64,000 nucleotides of DNA from CAVYBY01 sp963766935 (GCA_963766935.1 CAVYBY010000012.1:62001-126000), one strand, 5' to 3'; positions 1 through 7,676 are shown, numbered from the stretch's first letter. The notes: a model not told the origin generated them from the sequence alone. Program-made: numbers and translations.

Positions 1-73
1 CATCGCTCACCGAACGCCTTGCGGCGTGTGGCGCGTCCGGTCCCAGCGGTACTCAGAGAGAGCGGGGTTTCCG

Positions 74-301
74 CTACCTCATCCTGAAGCCTTCGCCCTC
101 GGTGTCGTCCTCGGTCTCACCGACCTTCAGCCTGAAGCCTTCGCCTTCGGTGTCGTCCTCGGTCTCACCGAGCTTGATCTTGAAGGATTCGCCTTCGGTG
201 TCGTTGGCAGACGTGCCTTCCGCGTCGCCCTCTTCGATGACGTGCCTGACACTTTGGCCCTCCGTGTCCTCAGAGTCCTGCGGGTCCTTCTCCTCGGCCA
301 T
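74..301 (-). CDS. small acidic repeat protein (D-T-E-G repeats), unknown function
   Basis: A 75-residue, very acidic protein with no cysteine, no signal peptide and no membrane segment. The ATG at 301 is chosen because a GGGAGG ribosome-binding site lies seven bases upstream; an earlier in-frame ATG at 337 lacks one. The four-residue motif D-(T/A)-E-G occurs at residues 12-15, 26-29, 34-37, 50-53 and 66-69. The last three copies sit in an exact 16-residue period, each followed by a basic/hydrophobic patch such as GEGFRLKVG. I do not recognise a named family. The modular layout could be a multi-core peptide precursor or a disordered binding protein; no modifying enzyme is visible in the window, and the left neighbour lies outside it. 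Confidence 0.6.
   Translation of the reverse strand: MAEEKDPQDSEDTEGQSVRHVIEEGDAEGTSANDTEGESFKIKLGETEDDTEGEGFRLKVGETEDDTEGEGFRMR
83..205. repeat. 48-bp tandem repeat inside the acidic protein gene
   Basis: Two nearly identical 48-bp units lie at 83-130 and 131-178, and a third partial, more diverged unit at 179-205. The period is a multiple of three, so each unit encodes 16 residues of the D-T-E-G protein. The first two units differ by only a few bases, which indicates recent duplication or slippage. Confidence 0.8.
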
Positions 302-513
302 CTCTGGCCTCCCTTCGTCGGGGGTGTGGCCCCACACTTCACGAGATCAAGGGTCGGCGCAACCCCGCGCGCCTGTCAGGTTGCCGACACGATCGATGGC
401 GACCACCTCGTTCCTCGCTCGGCCGGATGAGGCCGAGACTGCCGAGGGGGATATAGGCGCTCTGATGACCGAGCGCGCAGAGTGTCGATGACCAGGGCAA
501 ACACCGATTGTCG

Positions 514-585
514 TGGGCGCGGCAGGTTTCGAACCTGCGACCTCTTGCGTGTGAAGCAAGCGCTCTCCCGCTGAGCTACGCGCCC
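514..585 (-). tRNA. tRNA-Val(CAC)
   Basis: Complete cloverleaf of 72 nt on the minus strand: a 7-bp acceptor stem (GGGCGCG/CGCGCCC) with discriminator A, a D arm with GCTC/GAGC, an anticodon stem CTTGC/GCAAG around loop TTCACAC, and a T arm with GGTTCGAAACC. The anticodon is CAC, reading GTG codons. CCA is not encoded. A TAGACT hexamer a few bases upstream of the 5' end could be a -10 element. Confidence 0.95.
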
Positions 586-654
586 GAGATTCCGGAGTCT
601 AGCGAACGCCCGAGGCAGATCGGACGGGGAAGGAGCCGGAGGAAAGCGCAAGGG

Positions 655-696
655 AAAAAGAATGACGGCGGCACGTGCCCGCGTCGTGCCGCCGTC
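655..696 (-). terminator. intrinsic terminator downstream of tRNA-Val(GAC)
   Basis: A perfect 12-bp inverted repeat (664-675 with 685-696) and a 9-nt loop, followed on the minus strand by a T-rich run (ATTCTTTTTCCC, complement of 652-663). It lies in the 337-bp gap between the two valine tRNAs. I see nothing else in that gap. Confidence 0.8.
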
Positions 697-922
697 GCCG
701 CCGAGCCGAGTGGGCCCGGACGAAAGCGACAGAGTCTGGCACGGAAAGGCGAGGCCACGCAATACGCCGACGGTCCCTCGCTGGGGCTGACTCGAAGCGC
801 AACGAGGGGCCCCGCGGTGGGCCAGGTTGAGACGGCTCCCGATCGACCCCACAAGACCGCATTCGCCATCCGCACGAGGAACCGAAGGGCGGCCGGGGCG
901 GCCTCGACCCGGCGTCGCGTGG

Positions 923-994
923 TGGGCGCTAGAGGATTTGAACCTCTGACCTCTTCCGTGTCAGGGAAGCGCTCTCCCCCTGAGCTAAGCGCCC
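923..994 (-). tRNA. tRNA-Val(GAC)
   Basis: A 72-nt cloverleaf on the minus strand. The acceptor stem is GGGCGCT/AGCGCCC with discriminator A, and the anticodon stem CTTCC/GGAAG holds loop CTGACAC, giving anticodon GAC (GTC and GTT codons). The T arm has the standard GGTTCAAATCC. CCA is not encoded. TACGAT upstream of the 5' end may be its -10. A strong terminator follows at 655-696. Confidence 0.95.
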
Positions 995-1040
995 TTGTGA
1001 CCGATCGTAGCCGATGGGGTGAGTGCGACGACCGAACTCG

Positions 1041-1112
1041 AGGCGGGGACCGGAATCGAACCGGTGTGCGGGGCTTTGCAGGCCCCTGCCTAAACCACTC
1101 GGCCACCCCGCC
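1041..1112 (-). tRNA. tRNA-Cys(GCA)
   Basis: A 72-nt cloverleaf on the minus strand with acceptor stem GGCGGGG/CCCCGCC. The discriminator base is U73, the identity element expected for cysteine. The anticodon loop CTGCAAA gives GCA. CCA is not encoded. I found no convincing own promoter, so it may be partly read from the tRNA-Gly promoter past the intervening hairpin. Confidence 0.95.
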
Positions 1113-1129
1113 GGATCTGGGTCAGTCTA

Positions 1130-1169
1130 CGAAGAAGACAAACAGACGGCCGCCCGCAGGCGGCCGTCT
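1130..1169 (-). terminator. intrinsic terminator after tRNA-Gly
   Basis: An 11-bp perfect stem (1144-1154 with 1159-1169) closed by a 4-nt loop, followed on the minus strand by a T/C-rich stretch (TGTTTGTCTTCTTC). It begins five bases past the tRNA-Gly 3' end. Confidence 0.8.
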
Positions 1170-1174
1170 CACCG

Positions 1175-1246
1175 AGCGGACGACGGGATTCGAACCCGCG
1201 ACCCCCACCTTGGCAAGGTGGTGCTCTACCACTGAGCCACGTCCGC
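1175..1246 (-). tRNA. tRNA-Gly(GCC)
   Basis: A 72-nt cloverleaf on the minus strand: acceptor stem GCGGACG/CGTCCGC with discriminator U, anticodon loop TTGCCAA giving GCC, and a T arm with GGTTCGAATCC. A consensus promoter lies just upstream and a terminator immediately downstream, so this looks like a single-gene transcription unit. Confidence 0.95.
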
Positions 1247-1256
1247 GCGCCGATCC

Positions 1257-1285
1257 ATCCTAGAGTCGGCTTCCGGGGCCTTCAA
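1257..1285 (-). promoter_or_regulatory. sigma70-type promoter for tRNA-Gly
   Basis: Read on the minus strand, TTGAAG (-35, 1285-1280) and TAGGAT (-10, 1262-1257) are separated by exactly 17 bp. The tRNA 5' end lies 10 bp beyond the -10 hexamer. The promoter is in the short gap after the dut stop codon. Confidence 0.75.
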
Positions 1286-1289
1286 CCGG

Positions 1290-1730
1290 TCAGGTGGTGC
1301 CCGTCGACCCGAACCCTCGCTCGCCCCGCTCGGAAACCGGCAGCTCCTCGACCCAGACCGCGCTCACGGCCGGCACCGCGACGATCACCAGCTGGGCGAT
1401 GCGATCGCCGACCGCGAGCTTGACCGCCTCGTCACGGTCGAGGTTCACCACCGCGCAGACGAGCTCGCCTCGATACCCCGAGTCGATCAGGCCGGGCGCG
1501 TTCGCCAGGGTGAGACCGTGCTTCGAGGCCAGCCCCGACCGGGGAAGGACGAGCCCCGCGTACCCATCCGGGATCGCCACGGCGACGCCGGTCGGGACCA
1601 TCGCCCGCTCCCCCGGCAGCACCTCGATGTCGACCGCCGACCGCAGGTCGAGCCCGGCATCGCCCGGATACGCGGCCGCCGGCAGCTCCCCCTCGGCGCG
1701 CAGCCGGCGGACGGGAAGCTCGGGGCTCAT
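1290..1730 (-). CDS. dut: deoxyuridine 5'-triphosphate nucleotidohydrolase
   Basis: Trimeric dUTPase that hydrolyses dUTP to dUMP and pyrophosphate, keeping uracil out of DNA and feeding thymidylate synthesis. All five family motifs are visible in order in the 146 residues: DAGLDLRS from residue 24, PRSGLASKHG mid-protein, GLIDSGYRGE near residue 80, GDRIAQLVI, and the C-terminal RGERGFGSTG arm at 135-144 that closes over the substrate. Length is normal. The ATG overlaps the upstream VOC stop as ATGA, so the two are probably translationally coupled, and both follow nrdJ, placing dut in a nucleotide-metabolism operon. Confidence 0.97.
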   Translation of the reverse strand: MSPELPVRRLRAEGELPAAAYPGDAGLDLRSAVDIEVLPGERAMVPTGVAVAIPDGYAGLVLPRSGLASKHGLTLANAPGLIDSGYRGELVCAVVNLDRDEAVKLAVGDRIAQLVIVAVPAVSAVWVEELPVSERGERGFGSTGTT

Positions 1731-2107
1731 TGCGTCTCTTCGATCAGCTCGATCCGGTTGCCGAACGGGTCACGCACATAGATCCGCTCGTACCCCTCGA
1801 GCGGCACGCTGTCCATGACGCGATAGCCCGCCTCTTCCACCCGGGCGCGGAGCGTGTCGAGATCGGAGACGAGGAACGCCGGGTGCGCCTTCACGGCCGG
1901 GGTGAACGTCTCCTCCACCCCGAGATGCACCTCGAGCGTGCCGTCACGGAACCAGACACCACCACGCGGGGAGAGCTCCGACGGCTTCTCGACGCGCGTC
2001 AGCCCGAGCACGTCGCCGTAGAACTTGACCGCCGAGTCCTCTTCGTCGGGCGGCATCGCGAGCTGCACGTGATGCAGCCCGAGGAGCCGTGCTGCGTCTT
2101 CGTCCAC
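1727..2107 (-). CDS. glyoxalase/VOC-fold protein
   Basis: A single vicinal-oxygen-chelate domain of 126 residues. It opens with the typical first strand (LHHVQLAMP) and contains FYGDVLGL, GVWFRDG and a C-terminal FGNRIELIE, which carries the usual metal-binding Glu position. The start is a GTG at 2107, eight bases after the nrdJ stop; no clear ribosome-binding site is visible, so coupling to nrdJ is likely. Substrate cannot be predicted: the family includes glyoxalases, epimerases, dioxygenases and resistance proteins. The stop overlaps the dut start. Confidence 0.8.
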   Translation of the reverse strand: MDEDAARLLGLHHVQLAMPPDEEDSAVKFYGDVLGLTRVEKPSELSPRGGVWFRDGTLEVHLGVEETFTPAVKAHPAFLVSDLDTLRARVEEAGYRVMDSVPLEGYERIYVRDPFGNRIELIEETQ

Positions 2108-2115
2108 GCCGCAGT

Positions 2116-4866
2116 CTATGAGCAGCCGCTGGTGCTGCCACAACTCGAGCAGACGTAGCACGAACCCGCCGGCTGCATCTTCGACCCGCACGAGTAGCAG
2201 AGCGGCGCGTCGAGCACCCTCGCGGTGGGCCGCTCGGCCGACCGGTCGGCCGGCCGATTCGTCAGCTCGATCACGATCGGATCCGGATCGTCGGGCCCGC
2301 CCCAGACCGCCGGCGGGCCGGCGATCTCGTCGGCAGCATCGGCCTTGCGCTCCTCGATCGACCGGATCCCGATTGCCTCCCGCTCCTCGAGCGACAAGAA
2401 GTCGAGCGCCAGGCGGCGGAAGACGTAGTCGACGAGCGAGGACGCGAAGCGGATGTCCGGGTCGTTCGTCATCCCCGACGGCTCGAACTTCGTGTTGACG
2501 AACTTCGACACGTAGGCGTCGAGCGGCACGCCGTACTGGAGCCCGATCGAGATCGCGATCGAGAACGCGTCCATGACACCGGCGAGCGTCGAGCCCTGCT
2601 TCGACGTCTTCAGGAAGATCTCCCCGAGGCCGTCGTTCGGATACGAGCTGGCCGTGATGTATCCCTCGGCGCCCCCGACCTCGAACTTCGTGGTGACGGA
2701 CGGGCGGCTCCGGGGCAGCCGCATCCGAACCGGTTGCGAGCGCCCGGCCGGGGCCGGCGCCTCCTGTGGCTTCTTCTTGTCCGCCGAAAGCGGCTGCGCG
2801 ACCTTGCAGTTGTCGCGATAGATGGCGACCGCCTTCAGACCCAGCCGCCAGGACTCGACGAAGAGCTGCTCGACCTCTTCGACCGTCGCCTCCTCGGGCA
2901 TGTTGACCGTCTTGGAGATGGCCCCGGAGATGAACGGCTGGGCCGCCGCCATCATCCGGACGTGTCCCATGTAGTGGATCGGACTGTCGCCCATCGCCGT
3001 GTCGAAGACCGCCTTGTGCTCGTCGGCCATGTGCGGCGCCTCGTTCACCGAGTTGTGCTCGGCGATGTAGGCGACGACGTCGTCGACCTGCTCGCGCGTG
3101 TACCCGAGCCGGGAGAGCGCCCGCGGCACCGTCTGGTTGACGAACTGCATCGTCCCGCCGCCGACGAGCTTCTTCGTCTTGACGAGGGCGAGCTCGGGTT
3201 CGATCCCGGTGGTGTCGCAGTCCATCATCAGCCCGATCGTGCCGGTCGGCGCGAGCACCGATGCCTGCGCGTTGCGGTATCCCTCGAGCTCGCCGGCCGC
3301 CACGGCCTCGTCCCAGGACTGCTTCGCGGCCGACAGGACCGCCTCGGGGACGAGCTCGCCGTCGATCTGCTCGGTCGCCGCGCGGTGCTTGCGCATCACC
3401 CGGAGCATGGCGTCGGCGTTGGGGGCGTAACCCTCGAAGGGTCCCTTGACCGCCGCGATCCCCGCGCTGGTGCGGTAGGCCCAGCCCGTCATGATCGCGG
3501 TGATGGCCCCCGCCCACGCACGCCCGCCGTCGGAGTCATACGGCAGGCCGCGCGCCATCAGCAGCGCGCCGAGGTTCGCGTATCCGAGACCCAGCTGCCG
3601 GAATGCCCGAGCGTTCTCGCCGATGGCCGGCGTCGGGTAGTCGGCCTCGCCCACGATGATCTCCTGGGCCGTGAAGACGATCTCGACCGCGTGCTTGAAC
3701 GAGGCGACGTCGAACGTCCCGTCGTCGCCGAGGAACTTCATCAGGTTGAGCGACGCGAGGTTGCACGCGCTGTTGTCGAGGTGCATGTACTCACTGCAGG
3801 GGTTCGAGCCGTTGATGCGGCCGGTCGCCGGGCACGTGTGCCATTCGTTGATGGTCGTGTCGTACTGCATGCCCGGGTCCGCGCACTCCCACGCCGCCTG
3901 CGCGATCTGGCGCATCAGGTCCCGCGCCCGGGTCGTCTCGATGGTCTCCCCCGTCTTGACCGCCTTCAGCCGCCAGTCCTGGTCCTGCTCGTAGGCGCGC
4001 ATGAACTCGTCGTTGACGCGGACGGAGTTGTTCGCGTTCTGGTACTGGATCGAGTGGCTGTCGCGGCCGTCGAGATCCATGTCGAACCCGGCGTCGCGCA
4101 GGGCCCGCGCCTTTCGCTCCTCGTTGGCCTTGCACCAGATGAAGTCCCCGACGTCGGGGTGGTCCACGTCGAGGATGACCATCTTGGCCGCGCGGCGCGT
4201 CTTGCCCCCGGACTTGATGGTGCCGGCCGAGGCGTCGGCGCCCCGCATGAAGCTGACCGGGCCCGAGGCCGTCCCGCCGCCGGCGAGGGCCTCCTTCGAC
4301 GAGCGGATCTTCGACAGGTTGATCCCGGACCCGGATCCGCCCTTGAAGATCGTTCCTTCCTCGACGTACCAGTTGAGGATCGAGGACATCGTGTCGTCGA
4401 CCGCCAGGATGAAGCACGCGCTGCACTGCTGCGGCGTGTCCGGCACCCCGAGGTTGAACCACACCGGCGAGTTGAACGCGGCCTTCTGACTTGCGAGGAC
4501 GTGGCTCAGCTCGTCGGCGAAGACCTGCGCGTCCCTGTCGCTCGCGAAGTAGCCGTTTCGCTCGCCCCAGACGCGAACCGTGTCGACGACCCGCGACACG
4601 AGCTGGCGCACGGACGACTCCCGCTGGGGCGTCCCGAGCGTTCCGCGGAAGTACTTCTGGGCGACGATGTTGGTGGCGTTCTGCGACCAACCCTTGGGGA
4701 ACTCGACGTCGCGCTGCTCGAACGCGTTGCCACCCTCCTTGTAGTTGGGGATGACTGCGTCGCGCACCTCCCACTCGATCTCGTCGAAGGGATGCGTGCC
4801 CTCCGTCGTGAAGTACCGATTGAAGGTGAGGCCTTTGACCTCGACGTCCGCGTCTTGCTTCGCCAC
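2116..4866 (-). CDS. nrdJ: adenosylcobalamin-dependent (class II) ribonucleotide reductase
   Basis: Reduces ribonucleotides to deoxyribonucleotides using an adenosylcobalamin-generated thiyl radical, without a separate small subunit or oxygen. At 916 residues it has the expected size. The N-terminus has FPKGWSQNATNIVAQKYFRG; the catalytic barrel has GSNPCSEY near residue 355, NSACNLASLNL, and later a VLAPTGTIGLMMDCDTTGIEP loop. The C-terminus ends in a zinc-ribbon-like CxxC...CxxC segment (CYSCGS, CSSCGS), typical of NrdJ and probably the redox tail that re-reduces the active site. The start is GTG with a GAGGGGGA ribosome-binding site. Two NrdR boxes lie upstream, so repression by the adjacent nrdR product is expected. 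The PduO-type enzyme at 28.7 kb can supply its cofactor. Confidence 0.96.
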   Translation of the reverse strand: MAKQDADVEVKGLTFNRYFTTEGTHPFDEIEWEVRDAVIPNYKEGGNAFEQRDVEFPKGWSQNATNIVAQKYFRGTLGTPQRESSVRQLVSRVVDTVRVWGERNGYFASDRDAQVFADELSHVLASQKAAFNSPVWFNLGVPDTPQQCSACFILAVDDTMSSILNWYVEEGTIFKGGSGSGINLSKIRSSKEALAGGGTASGPVSFMRGADASAGTIKSGGKTRRAAKMVILDVDHPDVGDFIWCKANEERKARALRDAGFDMDLDGRDSHSIQYQNANNSVRVNDEFMRAYEQDQDWRLKAVKTGETIETTRARDLMRQIAQAAWECADPGMQYDTTINEWHTCPATGRINGSNPCSEYMHLDNSACNLASLNLMKFLGDDGTFDVASFKHAVEIVFTAQEIIVGEADYPTPAIGENARAFRQLGLGYANLGALLMARGLPYDSDGGRAWAGAITAIMTGWAYRTSAGIAAVKGPFEGYAPNADAMLRVMRKHRAATEQIDGELVPEAVLSAAKQSWDEAVAAGELEGYRNAQASVLAPTGTIGLMMDCDTTGIEPELALVKTKKLVGGGTMQFVNQTVPRALSRLGYTREQVDDVVAYIAEHNSVNEAPHMADEHKAVFDTAMGDSPIHYMGHVRMMAAAQPFISGAISKTVNMPEEATVEEVEQLFVESWRLGLKAVAIYRDNCKVAQPLSADKKKPQEAPAPAGRSQPVRMRLPRSRPSVTTKFEVGGAEGYITASSYPNDGLGEIFLKTSKQGSTLAGVMDAFSIAISIGLQYGVPLDAYVSKFVNTKFEPSGMTNDPDIRFASSLVDYVFRRLALDFLSLEEREAIGIRSIEERKADAADEIAGPPAVWGGPDDPDPIVIELTNRPADRSAERPTARVLDAPLCYSCGSKMQPAGSCYVCSSCGSTSGCS

Positions 4867-4979
4867 CTGATGGTCCCCCTCTCGCTTGTTGCCGTCCGCG
4901 CGTGGCCGGGGAAGGTCACAGCCGGTGAATCACAGGGTGGTGATTCTCACTCCAGGGTGCCGGGCTGTCAACACCATTT

Positions 4980-5027
4980 TCCCAACATATGGCGACATGA
5001 CACATCGACAAACACAATATGTAGTGG
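4980..5027. promoter_or_regulatory. paired NrdR boxes upstream of nrdJ
   Basis: The box at 5012-5027 (ACACAATATGTAGTGG) matches the NrdR consensus ACACWATATATWGTGT at 14 of 16 positions. A weaker box at 4980-4995 (TCCCAACATATGGCGA, about 10 of 16) starts 32 bp away, about three helical turns, which is the usual spacing of NrdR box pairs. Both lie in the 188-bp gap between nrdR and nrdJ, where they can repress nrdJ transcription. Confidence 0.8.
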
Positions 5028-5054
5028 TTAGCGACAATTCCTGCTGAGAGGTCC

Positions 5055-5528
5055 TCAGCGGCCGCGGCGCTTGGCCGGCTCGCGTTTCTGCAGCAGGCCG
5101 AGCTCTCGCTGGAAGTCCGTCGCGCCCTGGAAGTCCTTGTAGACACTGGCGAACCGCAGATACGCGACCTCGTCGAGCTTGCGGAGCTGGGAGAGCACTT
5201 CGATGCCCACCTGCTGGGAGCTGACCTCCGGCCCCTTTCGACGCAGACGCACCTCGACCCGGTCCACCAGACCGGCGACGTCGGAGACCGAAACCGGCCG
5301 GTTCTTGCCCGCCCTGGACACCCCCGCGGAGAGCTTCTCGGGGTCGAACGGCTCCTTCGAGCCGTCCCGCTTGGTCACCGTAAGGGCGATCCGCTCCGCC
5401 CGCTCGAAGGTGGTGAACCGGCGCCGGCAGCGGGCACACTCGCGCCGACGCCTGATCGCCGATCCGCCGTCGGCGGCTCGCGAATCGACGACCCGGTCCT
5501 CGTCGGCACCGCACCAGGGACACCGCAT
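5055..5528 (-). CDS. nrdR: transcriptional repressor NrdR
   Basis: ATP/dATP-sensing repressor of ribonucleotide reductase genes. The 157 residues contain the N-terminal zinc ribbon (MRCPWCG ... ECARCRRRFTTFER, two CxxC pairs) followed by the ATP-cone domain (VTKRDGSKEPFDPEKL ... VASVYKDF-type end, FASVYKDFQG). The ATG at 5528 is preceded by GGAAGG. It lies upstream of nrdJ with the paired operator boxes in the gap between them. A basic tail (KREPAKRRGR) extends a little beyond the cone. Confidence 0.96.
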   Translation of the reverse strand: MRCPWCGADEDRVVDSRAADGGSAIRRRRECARCRRRFTTFERAERIALTVTKRDGSKEPFDPEKLSAGVSRAGKNRPVSVSDVAGLVDRVEVRLRRKGPEVSSQQVGIEVLSQLRKLDEVAYLRFASVYKDFQGATDFQRELGLLQKREPAKRRGR

Positions 5529-5590
5529 GAATGGACCTTCCCACAAGATGCTGGGGACGCGGGGCACCGTAGCCGCATCATCTTGCGGCG

Positions 5591-5896
5591 TCAATCGCCG
5601 AGCGGCGCGGGTACCAGGATGACCTCGCCCTGGTGGATCCGGCCGGGATCCACGCCGTTGGCCTCGACGATCCTGGCCACCACGTCTCGCGGATCCTCGC
5701 CGGGCGCCGACCGCGATGCGATCGACCACAGCGTGTCCCCCGAGGCGACGACGACCCGCCGGGCCGCGACCGGCCGCAGGTGCCCCCGGTCCTGCGCCGC
5801 CCGGGCGCGAAGTCCCATGCCCGCGACCCAGACCATGGCGCCGACCACCAGCCACAGGGCGATGATCCGGTCGATGCGAACACGTGTTCGGCTCAT
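5591..5896 (-). CDS. LysM-domain membrane protein, YneA/Rv2719c-like SOS cell-division suppressor
   Basis: A 101-residue protein with a short basic N-terminus, one transmembrane helix (IIALWLVVGAMVWVAGMGL, about residues 10-28), and a C-terminal LysM domain (VVVASGDTLWSIASRS ... IHQGEVILVPAP) that would bind peptidoglycan outside the membrane. Size, architecture and position, divergent from lexA, match Bacillus YneA and mycobacterial Rv2719c, which delay division after DNA damage. That function is inferred from context. A LexA box overlaps codons 3-7 of this gene and two more lie between it and lexA, so strong SOS control is likely. Confidence 0.8.
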   Translation of the reverse strand: MSRTRVRIDRIIALWLVVGAMVWVAGMGLRARAAQDRGHLRPVAARRVVVASGDTLWSIASRSAPGEDPRDVVARIVEANGVDPGRIHQGEVILVPAPLGD

Positions 5897-5955
5897 GGCA
5901 GCATCATGCCCGAACGCGCGTTCGACGTCAAGAGGGAATCGAACGTGTGTTTGAA
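5876..5955. promoter_or_regulatory. three LexA (SOS) boxes between the LysM gene and lexA
   Basis: Three sites of the actinobacterial/Gram-positive type CGAAC-N4-GTTCG are present: GAAC-ACGT-GTTC at 5878-5889, inside the start of the LysM gene; GAAC-GCGC-GTTC at 5912-5923; and GAAC-GTGT-GTTT at 5941-5952, one mismatch. They lie within 75 bp in a divergent promoter region, consistent with lexA autoregulation and cooperative repression. Confidence 0.88.
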
Positions 5956-5986
5956 CGCCGGACGGCATCGTGGTAGCGTCCCGGCC

Positions 5987-6595
5987 ATGGCGGATCCCAC
6001 GGCACGACAGCAGCGAATCCTCGAGTTCATCCGTGAGACGGTGCGGGATCGGGGCTACCCACCGACCGTCCGCGAGATCGGCGAGGCCGTGGGTCTCACG
6101 TCCTCGTCCAGCGTCCATGCCCAGCTCGCGAACCTCGAGCGCATGGGGCTGCTGCACAAGGACCCAACGAAGCCCCGGACGGTCGCGCTTTCGGGCGAGC
6201 CGCGCGCCGCGTCGGTGCCGGTACCGCTCGTGGGCCGTATCGCTGCCGGCGCTCCCACCATGGCCGACCAGGAGGTCGACGAGTACCTCGCCCTGCCCGC
6301 CGGCTACGTCGGGTCGGGCGACCACTTCGCTCTGACGGTTGCCGGTGACTCCATGGTGGGCGCCGGGATCATGGATGGAGACGTCGTGGTCCTGCGGTCC
6401 CAGGACGACGCCGACGACGGCGCGATCGTGGCGGCCCTGCTTGGAGGCCCGGCCGAGGACGAGGCCACGGTGAAGCGCCTCGGCCACGACGGGGACCGGG
6501 TCATGCTCATCCCCGAGAACCCCTCGATGAAGCCCTTCGAGATGGTGGACGGCAGGATCGTGGGCAAAGTCGTGGCGGTCCTTCGTAAGGTCTGA
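5987..6595 (+). CDS. lexA: LexA repressor, SOS regulator
   Basis: Represses DNA-damage genes and self-cleaves on contact with RecA filaments. The 202-residue protein has a winged-helix N-terminus (RQQRILEFIRETVRDRGYPPTVREIG ... SSSVHAQLANLE region), an Ala-Gly cleavage site in VGRIAAGAP, and the S24 protease domain with catalytic Ser in AGDSMVGAGI and Lys in EATVKRLGHDGD. The ATG at 5987 aligns with the usual LexA start. The promoter region contains three SOS boxes, so it should autoregulate. The LysM division-inhibitor gene is divergent from it. Confidence 0.97.
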   Translation: MADPTARQQRILEFIRETVRDRGYPPTVREIGEAVGLTSSSSVHAQLANLERMGLLHKDPTKPRTVALSGEPRAASVPVPLVGRIAAGAPTMADQEVDEYLALPAGYVGSGDHFALTVAGDSMVGAGIMDGDVVVLRSQDDADDGAIVAALLGGPAEDEATVKRLGHDGDRVMLIPENPSMKPFEMVDGRIVGKVVAVLRKV

Positions 6596-6664
6596 GCCCG
6601 GCTTCCTTCGCCATACCCCGGCAACCGTCTAGGCTTCCGCCATCCCCATGCGAGGAGCCGTCAG

Positions 6665-7660
6665 ATGACACCAGCCAAGACCACGAACCTCGAACGGCAG
6701 ATTCGGTCCCAGCCCGACGAGCTCGCCAAGATGCTCGACTCGTCCACGGTTCGCCAGCAGGTCTACGAGGCCGCCCAGGGCCTTCACCGAGCCCGCAGGA
6801 TCTGGCTGACCGGCACCGGCACGAGCCAGCACGCGGCCGCGCTCGGCGCCTCGATGATCCAGGAGGCGGGACGAGCCGCGCACTCGGTCTCGTCGATGCA
6901 GTTCGTCGGCTGGGCTCCGATCGTGGGGCCGCAGGACGCGGTCATCGTCATCTCCCACACCGCCGAGACGCCATACGCGCTCGCCGCCCGGGCGCTTGCG
7001 TTCGAGGCCGGTCTCGAGGTGATCATGGTGACCCGCGAAGGTGCCGGGTTCCCGTCCTCCATCGAGACCGTGCCGAAGGAGACGTCGGAGACCTACACGG
7101 TGAGCTATACGACCGCCGTGCTCGCGCTTGCGATGCTCGCTCGGGAGCTGGGTGCGGAGAGCATCACCGACGAGGCCCTGGCGCTCGTGCCCGGCGCGGT
7201 CAGGAATGCCATCGAAGGCTCCGGCGTCGAGACGATCCAGGCCCCCGAACGGATGCTGACGTTCGTCGGCGAGGGACCCTCGGCGATCACCGCACGAGAG
7301 GGGGCCCTCAAGGTCCGAGAGGGCGCGAGACAGCTGGCGGAGGGGTTCGACGCCGAGTACCTGCTGCACGGCTCGGCGGTACCGCTCACCTCGAAGGACC
7401 GGCTCGTGGCCCTGAGCCCGCCGGACAAGGACGGTCTCGTGGAAGGACTGGTCACGGCGGCGGAGGCCGAGGGCATCCCCGTCTCCCGGGTACGCGAGCC
7501 GGCGCCGCTGCCGCTTCACCTGGCGCAGATTCCGCTCGTCGCCCGGCTGCAGCTCCTTGCGCTCCGACTCGCCGTTGCCGGCGGACAGGATCCGGACACG
7601 GTCATCACGGGTCACTGGGCGGACAAGGGGCTCTGGTCGATCGGCATGCCGACGGCATAG
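6665..7660 (+). CDS. SIS-domain protein, GlmS-isomerase-like
   Basis: 331 residues containing two sugar-isomerase (SIS) domains and no glutaminase domain. The first has the phosphosugar-binding loop IWLTGTGTSQHAAALGASM and VISHTAETPYALAAR; the second has FVGEGPSAITAREGALKVRE with a Lys-Glu pattern typical of the GlmS isomerase half. Known relatives isomerise or deaminate phosphosugars; the exact substrate is unknown. A GAGGAG ribosome-binding site precedes the ATG. It is convergent with hflX, 17 bp away, and is the only gene of its direction here besides lexA. Confidence 0.85.
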   Translation: MTPAKTTNLERQIRSQPDELAKMLDSSTVRQQVYEAAQGLHRARRIWLTGTGTSQHAAALGASMIQEAGRAAHSVSSMQFVGWAPIVGPQDAVIVISHTAETPYALAARALAFEAGLEVIMVTREGAGFPSSIETVPKETSETYTVSYTTAVLALAMLARELGAESITDEALALVPGAVRNAIEGSGVETIQAPERMLTFVGEGPSAITAREGALKVREGARQLAEGFDAEYLLHGSAVPLTSKDRLVALSPPDKDGLVEGLVTAAEAEGIPVSRVREPAPLPLHLAQIPLVARLQLLALRLAVAGGQDPDTVITGHWADKGLWSIGMPTA

Positions 7661-7676
7661 CCGCCCGAGAGACGGC

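Noticed and set aside
508..1263. Open frames running through the tRNA cluster
   Set aside because: They translate tRNA genes and terminators; the cloverleaf structures explain the sequence.
2734..5031. A 765-residue plus-strand open frame
   Set aside because: Antisense to nrdJ, compositionally biased, with no motif and no ribosome-binding site.
4867..5054. Cobalamin riboswitch upstream of nrdJ
   Set aside because: No B12-box-like element was seen; the region is explained by the NrdR boxes.
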